From Salinibacterium sp. (GTDB lineage: Bacteria > Actinomycetota > Actinomycetes > Actinomycetales > Microbacteriaceae): a stretch of 64,000 nt of DNA. The stretch lies in NCBI GenBank assembly GCA_025351795.1, contig JANXVG010000074.1:1-64000 (forward strand), given 5' to 3'. Both the position numbers and the translations under genes were made by a program. Shown piece by piece: positions 8,010-18,420 of the stretch. The notes beneath the pieces are model-generated. The model had not been told where the DNA came from, made no database searches, and saw only the letters and a program-made list of their open reading frames with translations. Numbering within the stretch: the stretch's first letter is position 1; every line of letters starts with the position of its first letter.

Positions 8010-11000
8010 ATGTTCACGAAGATTCTCGTTGCGAATCGCGGAGAGATCGCTATTCGTGCGTTTCGCGCGGCCTACGAATTGGGCGCGAAGACTGTAGCGG
8101 TCTATCCGTATGAGGATCGAAACTCCATGCACCGCCTCAAGGCAGATGAGGCGTACCAGATTGGCGAAAGAGGTCATCCGGTTCGAGCCTACCTCGACGT
8201 TGCCGAGATCATCCGCGTCGCACGGGAGTCTGGCGCTGACGCAATTTACCCTGGCTACGGTTTTCTGTCTGAGAACCCCGACCTTGCCTACGCAGCAGCC
8301 GAGGCCGGTATCACTTTCATCGGCCCGCCCGCACGGGTGCTCGAGATGGCGGGTAACAAGGTCACCGCGAAGGAACACGCGATCGCCGCTGGTGTTCCCG
8401 TGCTCAAATCGACCCCCGCATCCCGCGATATCGACGAACTTATCGCTGGTGCAGACGCGATCGGGTTCCCGATTTTCGCGAAAGCGGTAGCGGGCGGCGG
8501 CGGGCGCGGCATGCGTCGAGTCAACAAGAAAGAAGATCTTCGCGCAGCGCTCGAAGAGGCCATGCGCGAGGCCGACAGTGCCTTTGGCGATCCGACCATG
8601 TTCATCGAGCAAGCAGTCGTTCGCCCACGTCATATCGAGGTGCAGATTCTTGCAGATTCGCAGGGCGACATAGTTCACCTTTTCGAACGGGACTGCTCGG
8701 TTCAGCGCCGCCACCAAAAGGTTGTCGAGATCGCCCCGGCTCCGAATCTCGATGAGGTGACACGTCAGACCATGTACCGAGACGCGATTGCCTTCGCGAA
8801 GTCGATCAACTATGAAAATGCCGGTACCGTCGAATTTTTGCTCGATACGGCGGGGGAGCGCACCGGCCAACACTTTTTCATCGAGATGAACCCGCGCATC
8901 CAAGTCGAACACACCGTCACCGAAGAGGTGACGGATGTCGACCTTGTTCAGTCCCAGATGCGCATCGCAGCGGGGCAAAGCCTCACCGAGCTTGGCCTGC
9001 AGCAGGGAGACATTAGATTGCGCGGCGCAGCACTGCAGTGTCGCATCACCACGGAAGATCCAGCTGCGGGGTTCAGGCCAGACACTGGCAAGATCACGAC
9101 CTATCGCTCGCCGGGTGGGGCAGGCATCCGTCTCGACGGTGGCACGATCTTCGCCGGTGCGCAGATTTCTCCGCACTTCGATTCGATGCTCGTCAAAATG
9201 ACGGCTCGGGGGCGCGACTTTCCGGCCGCGGTCACTCGCGCGCGCCGCGGACTGGCTGAGTTCCGCTTACGCGGAGTGACCACCAACATCCCGTTCTTGC
9301 AGGCCGTGCTCGACGACCCGAGCTTCATCGCCGGTGACCTGAGCACGAGCTTTATCGATGAGCGACCCGAGCTCGTGCACTCTCACCAGTCGAAAGACCG
9401 CGGCACGCGCATCCTCAACTGGCTTGCCGAAGTCACCGTGAATCAGCCGAACGGTAGCGGGTCCGGGCTCATCAACCCGCAAGTAAAGCTGCCCATTGTC
9501 GACCTCGAGGCGGATGCGCCCGCCGGCTCCCGCCAACGACTCCGGGAACTGGGGCCGACCAAGTTCGCCGCAGCACTCCGCGCGCAGACCGCGCTTGCGG
9601 TCACAGACACCACCTTCCGTGACGCGCACCAATCGCTACTCGCGACCCGCGTTCGCACGCGTGACCTCGTCGCGGTGCTGCCGCACGTTGCCCGACTTAC
9701 CCCCGGGCTGCTCTCCGTGGAGGCCTGGGGCGGTGCCACCTACGACGTAGCGCTCCGATTTCTCGGAGAAGACCCGTGGGAGCGCCTATCGACGATGCGC
9801 GAGGCTTTGCCGAACATCGCGATTCAGATGCTTTTGCGCGGGCGCAACACCGTCGGTTACACGCCATATCCCACCGAGGTAACCGACGCATTCGTGCGTG
9901 AAGCCGCATCGAGCGGCGTCGATATTTTCCGCATCTTCGATGCACTCAACGATGTATCGCAGATGCGTCCGGCGATCGAGTCGGTACTCGCGACCGGCAC
10001 AGCCGTCGCCGAAGTCTCGGTGTGCTACACGGCTGATTTGCTCGACCCTTCAGAGACGCTCTACACACTCGACTACTACCTGCGGCTCGCCGAGCAGATT
10101 GTGGAGTCGGGTGCGCACATCATCGCCATCAAGGACATGGCAGGGCTCTTGCGTGCAGAAGCCGCCACGAAGCTCGTGACAGCTCTACGCGCACGGTTCG
10201 ACCTTCCGGTGCACGTGCACACTCACGACACAGCAGGGGGCCAGCTGGGAACACTACTGGCCGCGTCGAGGGCCGGGGCAGACGCGGTGGATGTCGCAAG
10301 CGCACCGATGGCGGGCACCACGAGCCAGCCCTCGGCATCAGCTCTCGTCGCGGCGCTCGCGCACACTGAGCGCGACACGGGGCTGTCTCTCCAAGCCGTC
10401 TCTGACCTTGAGCCCTACTGGGAGGCCGTGCGGCATGTCTACAAGCCATTCGAGTCTGGTTTACCCGGGCCGACCGGGCGCGTCTACCATCATGAGATTC
10501 CGGGTGGCCAACTCTCTAACCTGCGTCAGCAGGCGATCGCCTTGGGGCTCGGCGACCAGTTTGAGAAGATCGAGAACCTCTACGCTGCGTCGAGTAAAAT
10601 TCTCGGGCGCCCACCCAAGGTCACGCCGTCATCGAAGGTCGTCGGTGACCTCGCTCTCGCGCTGGCGGCAGTGGATGCCGACCCGGCTGACTTCGAGCAC
10701 AACCCTGACAAGTACGACATTCCCCATTCGGTCATCGGATTCATGGCAGGCGAGCTCGGTGAGCTGCCTGGTGGTTGGCCCGAGCCGTTCCGCACCAAAG
10801 TGCTCGCCGGGCGTACGGTGATGATCGGCATCACTCCAATTACGGCAGACGACCAGCGTGCTCTCGACGCTGACTCCATCACCCGACGTGCTGCACTGAA
10901 CCGCTTGCTTTTTCCGCAACCAACTGCGTTGTTCGAGCACGTGCGCGAGACCTATGGCGATCTCTCGGTGGTCGATACGACTGACTATCTCTACGGCCTG

Positions 11001-11414
11001 CAGCAGGGTGTTGAGCACGTCTTCGAGATCAGTAAGGGTGTGAGCGTCTATGTGGGACTTGAGGCGATCGGCGATGCCGACGACAAGGGTATTCGCACGG
11101 TCATGACGACTCTGAACGGCCAACTTCGTCCGGTGTTCGTGCGCGATGCCAGCATTACGGTCGACACCAAGTCCGCGGAGAAGGCGGATGCCAGCAAGCC
11201 AGGTCATGTTGCGGCCCCGTTCTCGGGCGTCGTGACTCTCAAGGTGGAGGTGGGCGCTACCGTGGAAGCTGGGAACAGCGTGGCGTCGATTGAGGCCATG
11301 AAGATGGAAGCCGCAATCACGGCGACGGTAACGGGCACGGTGAGGCGGCTCGCTATCCCGAAAACCCAGCAGGTGGATGCCGGCGACTTACTCCTGGAGA
11401 TCGAACCGGCTTAG
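8010..11414 (+). CDS. pyc: Pyruvate carboxylase
   Basis: MFTKILVANRGEIAIRAFRAAYELG (biotin carboxylase), carboxyltransferase domain, C-terminal biotinyl motif ASIEAMKMEAAI. Confidence 0.97.
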   Translation: MFTKILVANRGEIAIRAFRAAYELGAKTVAVYPYEDRNSMHRLKADEAYQIGERGHPVRAYLDVAEIIRVARESGADAIYPGYGFLSENPDLAYAAAEAGITFIGPPARVLEMAGNKVTAKEHAIAAGVPVLKSTPASRDIDELIAGADAIGFPIFAKAVAGGGGRGMRRVNKKEDLRAALEEAMREADSAFGDPTMFIEQAVVRPRHIEVQILADSQGDIVHLFERDCSVQRRHQKVVEIAPAPNLDEVTRQTMYRDAIAFAKSINYENAGTVEFLLDTAGERTGQHFFIEMNPRIQVEHTVTEEVTDVDLVQSQMRIAAGQSLTELGLQQGDIRLRGAALQCRITTEDPAAGFRPDTGKITTYRSPGGAGIRLDGGTIFAGAQISPHFDSMLVKMTARGRDFPAAVTRARRGLAEFRLRGVTTNIPFLQAVLDDPSFIAGDLSTSFIDERPELVHSHQSKDRGTRILNWLAEVTVNQPNGSGSGLINPQVKLPIVDLEADAPAGSRQRLRELGPTKFAAALRAQTALAVTDTTFRDAHQSLLATRVRTRDLVAVLPHVARLTPGLLSVEAWGGATYDVALRFLGEDPWERLSTMREALPNIAIQMLLRGRNTVGYTPYPTEVTDAFVREAASSGVDIFRIFDALNDVSQMRPAIESVLATGTAVAEVSVCYTADLLDPSETLYTLDYYLRLAEQIVESGAHIIAIKDMAGLLRAEAATKLVTALRARFDLPVHVHTHDTAGGQLGTLLAASRAGADAVDVASAPMAGTTSQPSASALVAALAHTERDTGLSLQAVSDLEPYWEAVRHVYKPFESGLPGPTGRVYHHEIPGGQLSNLRQQAIALGLGDQFEKIENLYAASSKILGRPPKVTPSSKVVGDLALALAAVDADPADFEHNPDKYDIPHSVIGFMAGELGELPGGWPEPFRTKVLAGRTVMIGITPITADDQRALDADSITRRAALNRLLFPQPTALFEHVRETYGDLSVVDTTDYLYGLQQGVEHVFEISKGVSVYVGLEAIGDADDKGIRTVMTTLNGQLRPVFVRDASITVDTKSAEKADASKPGHVAAPFSGVVTLKVEVGATVEAGNSVASIEAMKMEAAITATVTGTVRRLAIPKTQQVDAGDLLLEIEPA

Positions 11415-11467
11415 GCCGTGGTGGCCAGCCGGAGTAAACTTGAGGTTTGCACCGAAGGGAACGTGGT

Positions 11468-12802
11468 TTGGTTACCAAACGCAAATCAGATATCGACGCG
11501 ATTCAGGGTACTCCTGCAGCGCGGAAGATCGCCGGGGGCAGCACCCTCACCACCATCATTCCTGACGCTGTTATTGCCGACAGGGTGATTCTCGACACGA
11601 TGACCGTCACCATCGACTTGCCAGCACCCGTGCGTTCGGCACCCGCCGACGAAGTCGCGATCGCGATTGATGACGTCTCGATCACCCCAACATTCCTCGA
11701 CGCGCCAGAGGTGACGACGACCTCAATTTCGGTCGTGCAGCACGTGATTGAACCAGTGATGGAGGTCGTGCCGGAACCCGAAATTCCACCTCTGCCGACC
11801 GCGCACAGTGTGCCCCAACGTCGTCGCGATCGCATCAATGGAGTGGTGTCGGCCACCCCGGAACCGGCGGCCATGCTCACCGCTGAACGCCTCGTTGAAC
11901 CGTTTGGCAGGCGAAAGCACGCGCCAGAGGGGTTCTGGCCGGCACTCCTCTACTCGGTGACGCTTCACCTCGTGAATGTCGGCGATTCATGGCGAGTGCG
12001 TGAACGCAAAGCGCTTGACTCCCGTATCGCCAGAACGTTCGAGGGTGGCACGCGCTTCGTGCCAGTGCTCACTCGAAAAGGCGGGGTGGGAAAGACCACC
12101 ATCACGACGCTCCTCGGCATGGCGATGGCTGATGTGCGCGACGACCGCGTCATCGCGATCGACGCGAATCCCGATCGCGGTACTCTCGCCGAACGCATCA
12201 ATAAACAGACCAGATCCACGGTTCGCGACGTCGTCATCCATGCGCCCGAGATCACGGCGTTTAGCGAATTCTCCACCTATGTCTCCCGCGATGAGACCCG
12301 CCTCGATGTTCTCGCAACTGACACAGATCCGATGCTGTCCGAGGCGTTCGACGAAGATGATTACAACGTCGTCGCGGACATCGCGGCCCGGTTCTACGAT
12401 GTCGTGATTACCGACTGCGGAACAGGCATCGTGCACTCGGTCATGAGGGCGACGCTCCAGCGAGCGGATTCCATCGTCGTTGTCTCCGGTGGCAGCGTCG
12501 ATGAAGCGCGGCTGGCATCCGAGACTCTTACCTGGCTCGAGGCGAACAACTACGGCGATCTTGTGAAGAATGCCGTCGTCGCGATCAATACCGGAACGCA
12601 GGGTACTAACCTAGTGAAACTCGAGGAGATCGAGGCGCACTTCCTTTCTCGAGTGCGGGATGTTGTGCGCGTTCCTTATGATCCGCAGCTCGCCACCGGG
12701 TCTGTGATCAACTATGCCGAGCTCAAGCCCATTACCCGCGATGCCGCGCGTGACCTCGCAGCTCTCGTGGTCGACGGCCTCCCGTCGAAGCGCCCATCCT
12801 GA
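11468..12802 (+). CDS. MinD/ParA-like ATPase with long N-terminal extension (TTG start likely)
   Basis: VPVLTRKGGVGKTTITTLLGMAMADVRDDRVIAIDANPDRGTLAERI; about 200-aa low-complexity N-terminal region. Confidence 0.85.
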   Translation: MVTKRKSDIDAIQGTPAARKIAGGSTLTTIIPDAVIADRVILDTMTVTIDLPAPVRSAPADEVAIAIDDVSITPTFLDAPEVTTTSISVVQHVIEPVMEVVPEPEIPPLPTAHSVPQRRRDRINGVVSATPEPAAMLTAERLVEPFGRRKHAPEGFWPALLYSVTLHLVNVGDSWRVRERKALDSRIARTFEGGTRFVPVLTRKGGVGKTTITTLLGMAMADVRDDRVIAIDANPDRGTLAERINKQTRSTVRDVVIHAPEITAFSEFSTYVSRDETRLDVLATDTDPMLSEAFDEDDYNVVADIAARFYDVVITDCGTGIVHSVMRATLQRADSIVVVSGGSVDEARLASETLTWLEANNYGDLVKNAVVAINTGTQGTNLVKLEEIEAHFLSRVRDVVRVPYDPQLATGSVINYAELKPITRDAARDLAALVVDGLPSKRPS

Positions 12803-12848
12803 GCGACACGAGCCGCTTCATCCGCGCGCTCGTGCTCGAAAGTGACCG

Positions 12849-13340
12849 ATGACCATCCGCCAGATCCGCCTGTTTGGCGACCCGGTGCTTCGCTCCGTCT
12901 GTGACCCGATCGTTCCCGGCGACAAGCGTGCTGCCGGGCTCATCAACGACCTGCTCGAGACCGTGCGTGTACCGGGGCGTGCGGGTCTTGCCGCCAATCA
13001 GATCGGCGTCGGGCAACGTGCCTTCAGCTACAACATCGACGACGTGGTGGGCTACATCATCAACCCAGTGCTCGTGGAGGTTTCTGGCGAGCCGCAGATC
13101 GTCGATGAGGGATGTCTCTCGGTACCCGGTTTCTATTTCCCGCGGCTGCGCTACCCGTTCGCTCGCGTGACCGGTGTCGACCTTGATGGCACGCCGTTCG
13201 AACTGAGTGGTGACAGCGTCATGGCTCAGGCGCTGCAACACGAGACGGACCACCTTGACGGTCATTTGTACATCGAGGGGCTAGAGCCGCAGACGAAGCG
13301 TGAAGCGATGCGGGCAATCAGGAAAGCTGCCTGGTACTAG
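12849..13340 (+). CDS. def: Peptide deformylase
   Basis: GLAANQIGVGQR, EGCLSVPGFY, QHETDHLDGHLYI motifs. Confidence 0.95.
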   Translation: MTIRQIRLFGDPVLRSVCDPIVPGDKRAAGLINDLLETVRVPGRAGLAANQIGVGQRAFSYNIDDVVGYIINPVLVEVSGEPQIVDEGCLSVPGFYFPRLRYPFARVTGVDLDGTPFELSGDSVMAQALQHETDHLDGHLYIEGLEPQTKREAMRAIRKAAWY

Positions 13341-13344
13341 ACCG

Positions 13345-15168
13345 TTAAAACTGCACGCCCTCGGTCATGGGTGCGCCCGTGTACATCGCCTCGATTTCGG
13401 GCTCGAAGTCGATGAGGATCACGTTGCGCTTGATGCTCATCTTCGGAGTGAGGTGTCCGCTTGCTTCTGTGAGGTCGGTCGTCAGGATCGAGAACTTGCG
13501 GATGGACTCGGCCCGAGAGACTTGTGAGTTTGCGGCATCCACTGCGCGTTGCACCTCGGCTATGACGACGGGGTTTGCCGCAGCCTCGGCAATCGTCAGA
13601 TGTGACGGTAGGCCATTGTTTTTGAGCCAAGCTGGCAGCATCTCTTCATCGAGGGCGATGAGCGCCGAGATGAATGGCTTTTGCTCACCGCAGACGACCA
13701 CCTGCCCGATGATGGGATTCGCCCGGATGGGATCCTCGAGAGCAGCGGGAGCGACATTCTTTCCGCTCGCGGTGACGATGATCTCCTTCTTGCGACCGGT
13801 GATCTCGAGGTAGCCGTCGTCGTCGATGACTCCGACGTCACCAGTTTTGAACCACTCACCATCGAAAGCCTCCGCCGTGGCTTCTGGATTATTCCAATAG
13901 CCCGCGAAGACGTCGATGCCCTTCGCTTGGATCTCACCGTCATCCGCAATGCGCACTGAGACGCCGGGCAGCGGTGGGCCGACTTTGCCGATTTTAAATT
14001 TCGACGGCACGTTGACCGAGATCGGAGCAGTGGTCTCGGTGAGACCGTAGCCTTCGAGAATGGTCAGACCCAGACTGCGATAGAAATGTCCGAGACGCAG
14101 GCCCAGCGGCGCTGACCCCGACACGGCGTACTTGACCCGACCACCGAGTGCCTTGCGGATCTTACTGAGCACGAGCCGGTCGAAGAGCGCGAACTGCAAT
14201 GCGAGGCCGAGCGGCACGTGGCCGGAATCGAGCGCTTTGGAGTGTGCGATGGCGACCGCTGCAGCCTTGCGAAAGATCTTGCCCTTGCCTCCAGACTCTG
14301 CCTTCTGTTCCGAGGAGTTGTACACCTTTTCGAACACACGCGGAACGGCGAGAAGGAAGGTCGGTCGAAACGAGGCCATCGACGGCAGAAGGAGCTTGGT
14401 GTCTGGCTGGTGGCCAACTTTCACACCCCCATGTACGGAAAGCACCGCGATAAAACGGGCGAACACGTGTGCCAACGTGATGAAGAGCAGCGTGCTCGAC
14501 TCGGTATTGACGACTTCGGGCATTGCTTCGCGCGCGTTGCGTGACAACTCGACGAAGTTGGAGTGGGTGAGGATGCAGCCCTTCGGTTTTCCCGTAGTAC
14601 CCGAGGTGTAAATGAGGGTGGCCAGATCGGAGCCTTTCGCAAGAGTGCGCCTGCGCTCGATCTCCTCATCCGTGACGTCTGTGCCGTCCACGACTAGTTT
14701 GTCAAGGTCGCCGAGGTCGATCTTCCAGGTCGTGCGAACGTGGGGAACGTCCGCGCGCACTTCGTCGAACCGAGCAAAGTGATCAGGGGTCTCGGTGAAG
14801 ATCGCGATGGCGCCGGAGTCGGCGAGTTCCCAGAGAATCTGAGACGGCGCGGATGTTTCGTAGATGGGAACAAGCACAGCACCGGCAAACCACGTGGCGA
14901 AATCAATGAGCGTCCACTCGTACCGCGTCTTGCACATCATGCCGATTTTGTCGCCGGGTTCGATTCCAGCGGCAACCAGACCTTTGGCGAGCGCCGTGAC
15001 CTGCCTCAGAAACTCGGCGGCGGTCACATCTTTCCAACCGCCGTCATCGGTGGGCACGGCGAACAGGACGCAATCCGGTGTTGCCTTCACCCGCTCAACG
15101 AGAAGATCCGTCGCGTTTGCCTGGGCATCGGCGGCAACTATAGCCGGGACGTCGTACTCTTTCACGGC
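13345..15168 (-). CDS. Long-chain fatty acid--CoA ligase / AMP-dependent synthetase
   Basis: LIYTSGTTGKPKGCILTHSN and LEGYGLTETTAPIS, WFKTGDVGVIDDDGYLEITGRKKEII motifs; GTG start inferred. Confidence 0.93.
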   Translation of the reverse strand, partial: AVKEYDVPAIVAADAQANATDLLVERVKATPDCVLFAVPTDDGGWKDVTAAEFLRQVTALAKGLVAAGIEPGDKIGMMCKTRYEWTLIDFATWFAGAVLVPIYETSAPSQILWELADSGAIAIFTETPDHFARFDEVRADVPHVRTTWKIDLGDLDKLVVDGTDVTDEEIERRRTLAKGSDLATLIYTSGTTGKPKGCILTHSNFVELSRNAREAMPEVVNTESSTLLFITLAHVFARFIAVLSVHGGVKVGHQPDTKLLLPSMASFRPTFLLAVPRVFEKVYNSSEQKAESGGKGKIFRKAAAVAIAHSKALDSGHVPLGLALQFALFDRLVLSKIRKALGGRVKYAVSGSAPLGLRLGHFYRSLGLTILEGYGLTETTAPISVNVPSKFKIGKVGPPLPGVSVRIADDGEIQAKGIDVFAGYWNNPEATAEAFDGEWFKTGDVGVIDDDGYLEITGRKKEIIVTASGKNVAPAALEDPIRANPIIGQVVVCGEQKPFISALIALDEEMLPAWLKNNGLPSHLTIAEAAANPVVIAEVQRAVDAANSQVSRAESIRKFSILTTDLTEASGHLTPKMSIKRNVILIDFEPEIEAMYTGAPMTEGVQF

Positions 15169-15279
15169 AACTCCTTCGGCACCGAAGTGAACATTTGTTC
15201 CATTGTATCCACCCACGATGAACTCACCCTAAGTTTGGAGCGCCACCGGGGGCAGTCCGGTTCGGTAAACTCGTTCCTC

Positions 15280-16236
15280 GTGCAGACCATAGGTATCGAC
15301 ATCGGGGGAACAAAAATCGCCGGTGCTGTGGTTACCGAGCTGGGTGAAATTGTTGCGGAAGATCGCGTTGCAACCGAGGCAGGTGATTCGGAGGCGATCA
15401 TCGACGCGGTTGTCAACATGATCGAACGTCTCGCCAAGGGCAGGGACGTGCCTGCAGCCGGCGTCGCTGCACCCGGATTCATCGACGTCGCGCAATCGAC
15501 CGTCTACTACACGCCCAACATCAGTTGGCGAAACGAGCCTCTGCGTGAGCGACTCCGCGAACGTGTGGCGATCGACATCACGATCGACAACGATGCAAAC
15601 GCCGCGGGGTGGGCCGAGTTCCGGTTCGGCGCGGGGCGCCTCGTGAACGATATGACCATGCTCACGGTGGGTACGGGTGTCGGCGGGGCCATCGTAAGCC
15701 GGGGTGCGCTGTTTCGCGGTGGATTCGGCGCAGGTGCCGAATTGGGCCACTTACGAATCGTTCCAGACGGGCTGCCGTGCGGCTGTGGCGCCCACGGGTG
15801 CATCGAGCAGTATGGTTCAGGCCGTGCGCTTCTGCGGATGGCCAACGAGATCGCGGATGTCGGTGGCATCGGCCTCGCACTCGCTGAGACGCGTAAGGCC
15901 CACGACGGGCTCACCGGAGAACTCGTCTCGGAGCTCATTCGCGCTGAAGATCTTGGCGCGGTTCACGCGCTGAATCAGCTCGGTTATTGGCTCGGACAGG
16001 CCTGTGCCTCGCTGAGTGCGGTGCTCGACCCTGAACTGTTCGTGTTCGGCGGGGGAGTATCGGTCGCGGGAGAGTTGCTGCTCGAGCCGATTCGTGAGTC
16101 GTATCGTCGCAACCTGCCGGCACGGGGGTATCACCCCGAGCCCGAATTTGTCATTGCAGAACTGGTCAATAACGCCGGAGTGGTTGGGGCGGCGGACCTG
16201 GCGCGCATCCATCTGCGTGCTTCGCGATCGTTATAG
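15280..16236 (+). CDS. ROK family glucokinase
   Basis: GTG start; QTIGIDIGGTKIAGAVV...; GAGAELGHLRIVPDGLPCGCGAHGCIEQYGSG ROK zinc motif. Confidence 0.93.
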   Translation: MQTIGIDIGGTKIAGAVVTELGEIVAEDRVATEAGDSEAIIDAVVNMIERLAKGRDVPAAGVAAPGFIDVAQSTVYYTPNISWRNEPLRERLRERVAIDITIDNDANAAGWAEFRFGAGRLVNDMTMLTVGTGVGGAIVSRGALFRGGFGAGAELGHLRIVPDGLPCGCGAHGCIEQYGSGRALLRMANEIADVGGIGLALAETRKAHDGLTGELVSELIRAEDLGAVHALNQLGYWLGQACASLSAVLDPELFVFGGGVSVAGELLLEPIRESYRRNLPARGYHPEPEFVIAELVNNAGVVGAADLARIHLRASRSL

Positions 16237-16282
16237 GTTCAGTGCGCGCTAGATTAGAAGCTCCCGGAAAGGCAGGCTCGCG

Positions 16283-16972
16283 ATGTTCTACTGGTTCATG
16301 AAGAACCTCGTCGCTGGACCGATCCTGAAGAGCGTCTTCCGACCGTGGGTCACAGGTCTGGAAAATATTCCGCGTACCGGCGGCGTGATTATCGCCAGTA
16401 ACCACCTATCGTTCATCGATTCGGTGTTCCTGCCCCTGCTGATCGACCGACGCATTTACTTTCTTGCCAAGAGCGACTACTTCACGGGTCGTGGCTTCAA
16501 GAACTGGCTCACCAAACACTTCTTGCTAGGAACCGGCATGCTGCCGATCGATCGCTCCGGCGGTAAGGCCTCCGAGGCGTCGCTCAACACTGGTCTTGCC
16601 GTCGTAACCCGAGGCGACGTGCTCGGTATTTACCCGGAAGGCACGAGGAGCCCAGACGGCAAAATGTACCGCGGCCGTACTGGCGTGGCCCGCATGATCC
16701 TCGAGGGCCATGTGCGGGTGATTCCCGTCGCCATGATCGACACCGAGAAGGTCATGCCCATCGGCAGCAGGCTTCCCAAAGTACGGCGCATTGGCGTGGT
16801 GATTGGTGAACCACTCGACTTCTCTCGGTTTGAGGGGCTCGAAAGCGACCGTTTCATCCTCCGGTCGATCACTGACGAGATCATGTACGAGCTCAATCAC
16901 ATCAGTGGCCAGGAGTATGTCGACGTCTATGCATCCTCTGTCAAGGACAAGGCCGGCAGCCTGAGCCGCTGA
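16283..16972 (+). CDS. plsC: 1-acyl-sn-glycerol-3-phosphate acyltransferase
   Basis: ASNHLSFIDS (NHxxxxD) and YPEGTRSPDGKMYRGRTGVA motifs. Confidence 0.92.
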   Translation: MFYWFMKNLVAGPILKSVFRPWVTGLENIPRTGGVIIASNHLSFIDSVFLPLLIDRRIYFLAKSDYFTGRGFKNWLTKHFLLGTGMLPIDRSGGKASEASLNTGLAVVTRGDVLGIYPEGTRSPDGKMYRGRTGVARMILEGHVRVIPVAMIDTEKVMPIGSRLPKVRRIGVVIGEPLDFSRFEGLESDRFILRSITDEIMYELNHISGQEYVDVYASSVKDKAGSLSR

Positions 16973-16996
16973 CGGCTTCCAGTAAGCTCGCTCCTT

Positions 16997-17013
16997 GGGG
17001 CTGTTGCCCCTTT
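16997..17013 (+). terminator. Short hairpin plus TTT between plsC and aroG
   Basis: GGGGC-TGTT-GCCCC-TTT. Confidence 0.4.
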
Positions 17014-17042
17014 CTGCTCATCTGACCTAAGGAAATGCTCTC

Positions 17043-18413
17043 GTGGTTGACCCGTCTGAGCCCGTGGTACTCGCTGATCCTGCCGTGATCGCGGGACTCG
17101 ACTATTGGCGCACGCTCGAGATCAAGCAGCAGCCGGCCTGGCCGTCAGCGGACGCCATTGGCGAGGCATCCGCGAAAATTGCGAATCTGCCGCCGCTCAT
17201 CTTTGCCGGGGAAGCAGACATTCTGCGCGACCGCCTGGCGAAGGCAGCGCGCGGTGAAGCCTTCCTCCTGCAGGGCGGCGACTGCGCAGAGACGTTCGCT
17301 GGGGCAACAGCGCAGAACATTCGAGACCGTGTCAAGACGATCCTGCAGATGGCAGTCGTGCTCACCTACGGCGCATCCAAGCCCATCATCAAGATGGGGC
17401 GGATGGCCGGCCAGTTTGCCAAGCCGCGTTCGAGTGACACGGAGACTCGGGGCGACGTCACATTGCCCGCGTACCGCGGCGACATCGTGAATGGCTACGA
17501 CTTCACCCCCGAATCCCGAGAAGCAGACCCGGCTCGCCTCATTGAGGGCTATCACACGGCAGCCTCGACGCTGAATCTGGTGCGCGCGTTCACGCAGGGT
17601 GGTTTTGCCGACCTTCGTCAAGTGCACAGCTGGAATAGGGGCTTCGCCACCAACCCGGCTAACCACATGTACGAGCGTCTGGCGGGTGAGATCGACAAGG
17701 CCGTGCGTTTCATGGAGGCGGCAGGAGCCGACTTCGACGAGCTCAAGCGGGTCGAGTTCTACTCGAGCCACGAGGGTCTCCTCATGGACTACGAGCGTCC
17801 TATGACGCGCATCGACTCGCGCACCGGCACACCGTACAACACGAGCGCGCACTTCCTCTGGATCGGCGAGCGCACCCGTGACCTTGACGGCGCGCACATC
17901 GACTACTTCTCTCGCGTGCGTAATCCGATTGGCGTGAAACTTGGCCCGTCGACTACGCCCGAGACTCTTAAGAAGCTGATTGACAAGCTCGACCCCGACC
18001 GCGAGCCCGGCCGCCTCACGTTCATTACGCGCATGGGTGCGGGCACGGTGCGTGAGGCGCTGCCGCCATTGCTTGAGGCAATCAAAGAGATGGATGCCCT
18101 GCCGCTGTGGGTCAGCGACCCCATGCACGGCAATGGGCTTACCACGCCCAACGGCTACAAGACCCGCCGTTTCGACGACGTTGTCGATGAGGTCAAGGGT
18201 TTCTTCGAGTCGCATCGGGCTGTCGGTACCTACCCGGGCGGCATTCATATCGAACTCACCGGAGACGACGTGACCGAATGCCTCGGCGGCTCAGAGCAGA
18301 TCGACGAGGCCACCCTCGCGACGCGCTACGAGTCGCTGTGCGATCCGCGTCTCAACCACATGCAGTCCCTCGAGCTGGCGTTTCTGGTGGCAGAAGAGCT
18401 CGCAGCGTTTTAG
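17043..18413 (+). CDS. aroG: Class II 3-deoxy-7-phosphoheptulonate synthase
   Basis: FLLQGGDCAETFA, KMGRMAGQFAKPRS, SHEGLLMDYE, GDDVTECLGG motifs; GTG start. Confidence 0.96.
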   Translation: MVDPSEPVVLADPAVIAGLDYWRTLEIKQQPAWPSADAIGEASAKIANLPPLIFAGEADILRDRLAKAARGEAFLLQGGDCAETFAGATAQNIRDRVKTILQMAVVLTYGASKPIIKMGRMAGQFAKPRSSDTETRGDVTLPAYRGDIVNGYDFTPESREADPARLIEGYHTAASTLNLVRAFTQGGFADLRQVHSWNRGFATNPANHMYERLAGEIDKAVRFMEAAGADFDELKRVEFYSSHEGLLMDYERPMTRIDSRTGTPYNTSAHFLWIGERTRDLDGAHIDYFSRVRNPIGVKLGPSTTPETLKKLIDKLDPDREPGRLTFITRMGAGTVREALPPLLEAIKEMDALPLWVSDPMHGNGLTTPNGYKTRRFDDVVDEVKGFFESHRAVGTYPGGIHIELTGDDVTECLGGSEQIDEATLATRYESLCDPRLNHMQSLELAFLVAEELAAF

Positions 18414-18420
18414 CGTCCCG

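Noticed and set aside
7950-9176. 408-aa minus-strand ORF opposite pyc
   Set aside because: No recognisable domain; lies antisense to the well-conserved pyc frame; long antisense ORFs are expected at high GC.
17145-18248. 367-aa minus-strand ORF opposite aroG
   Set aside because: Antisense to a conserved enzyme; composition typical of shadow ORFs.
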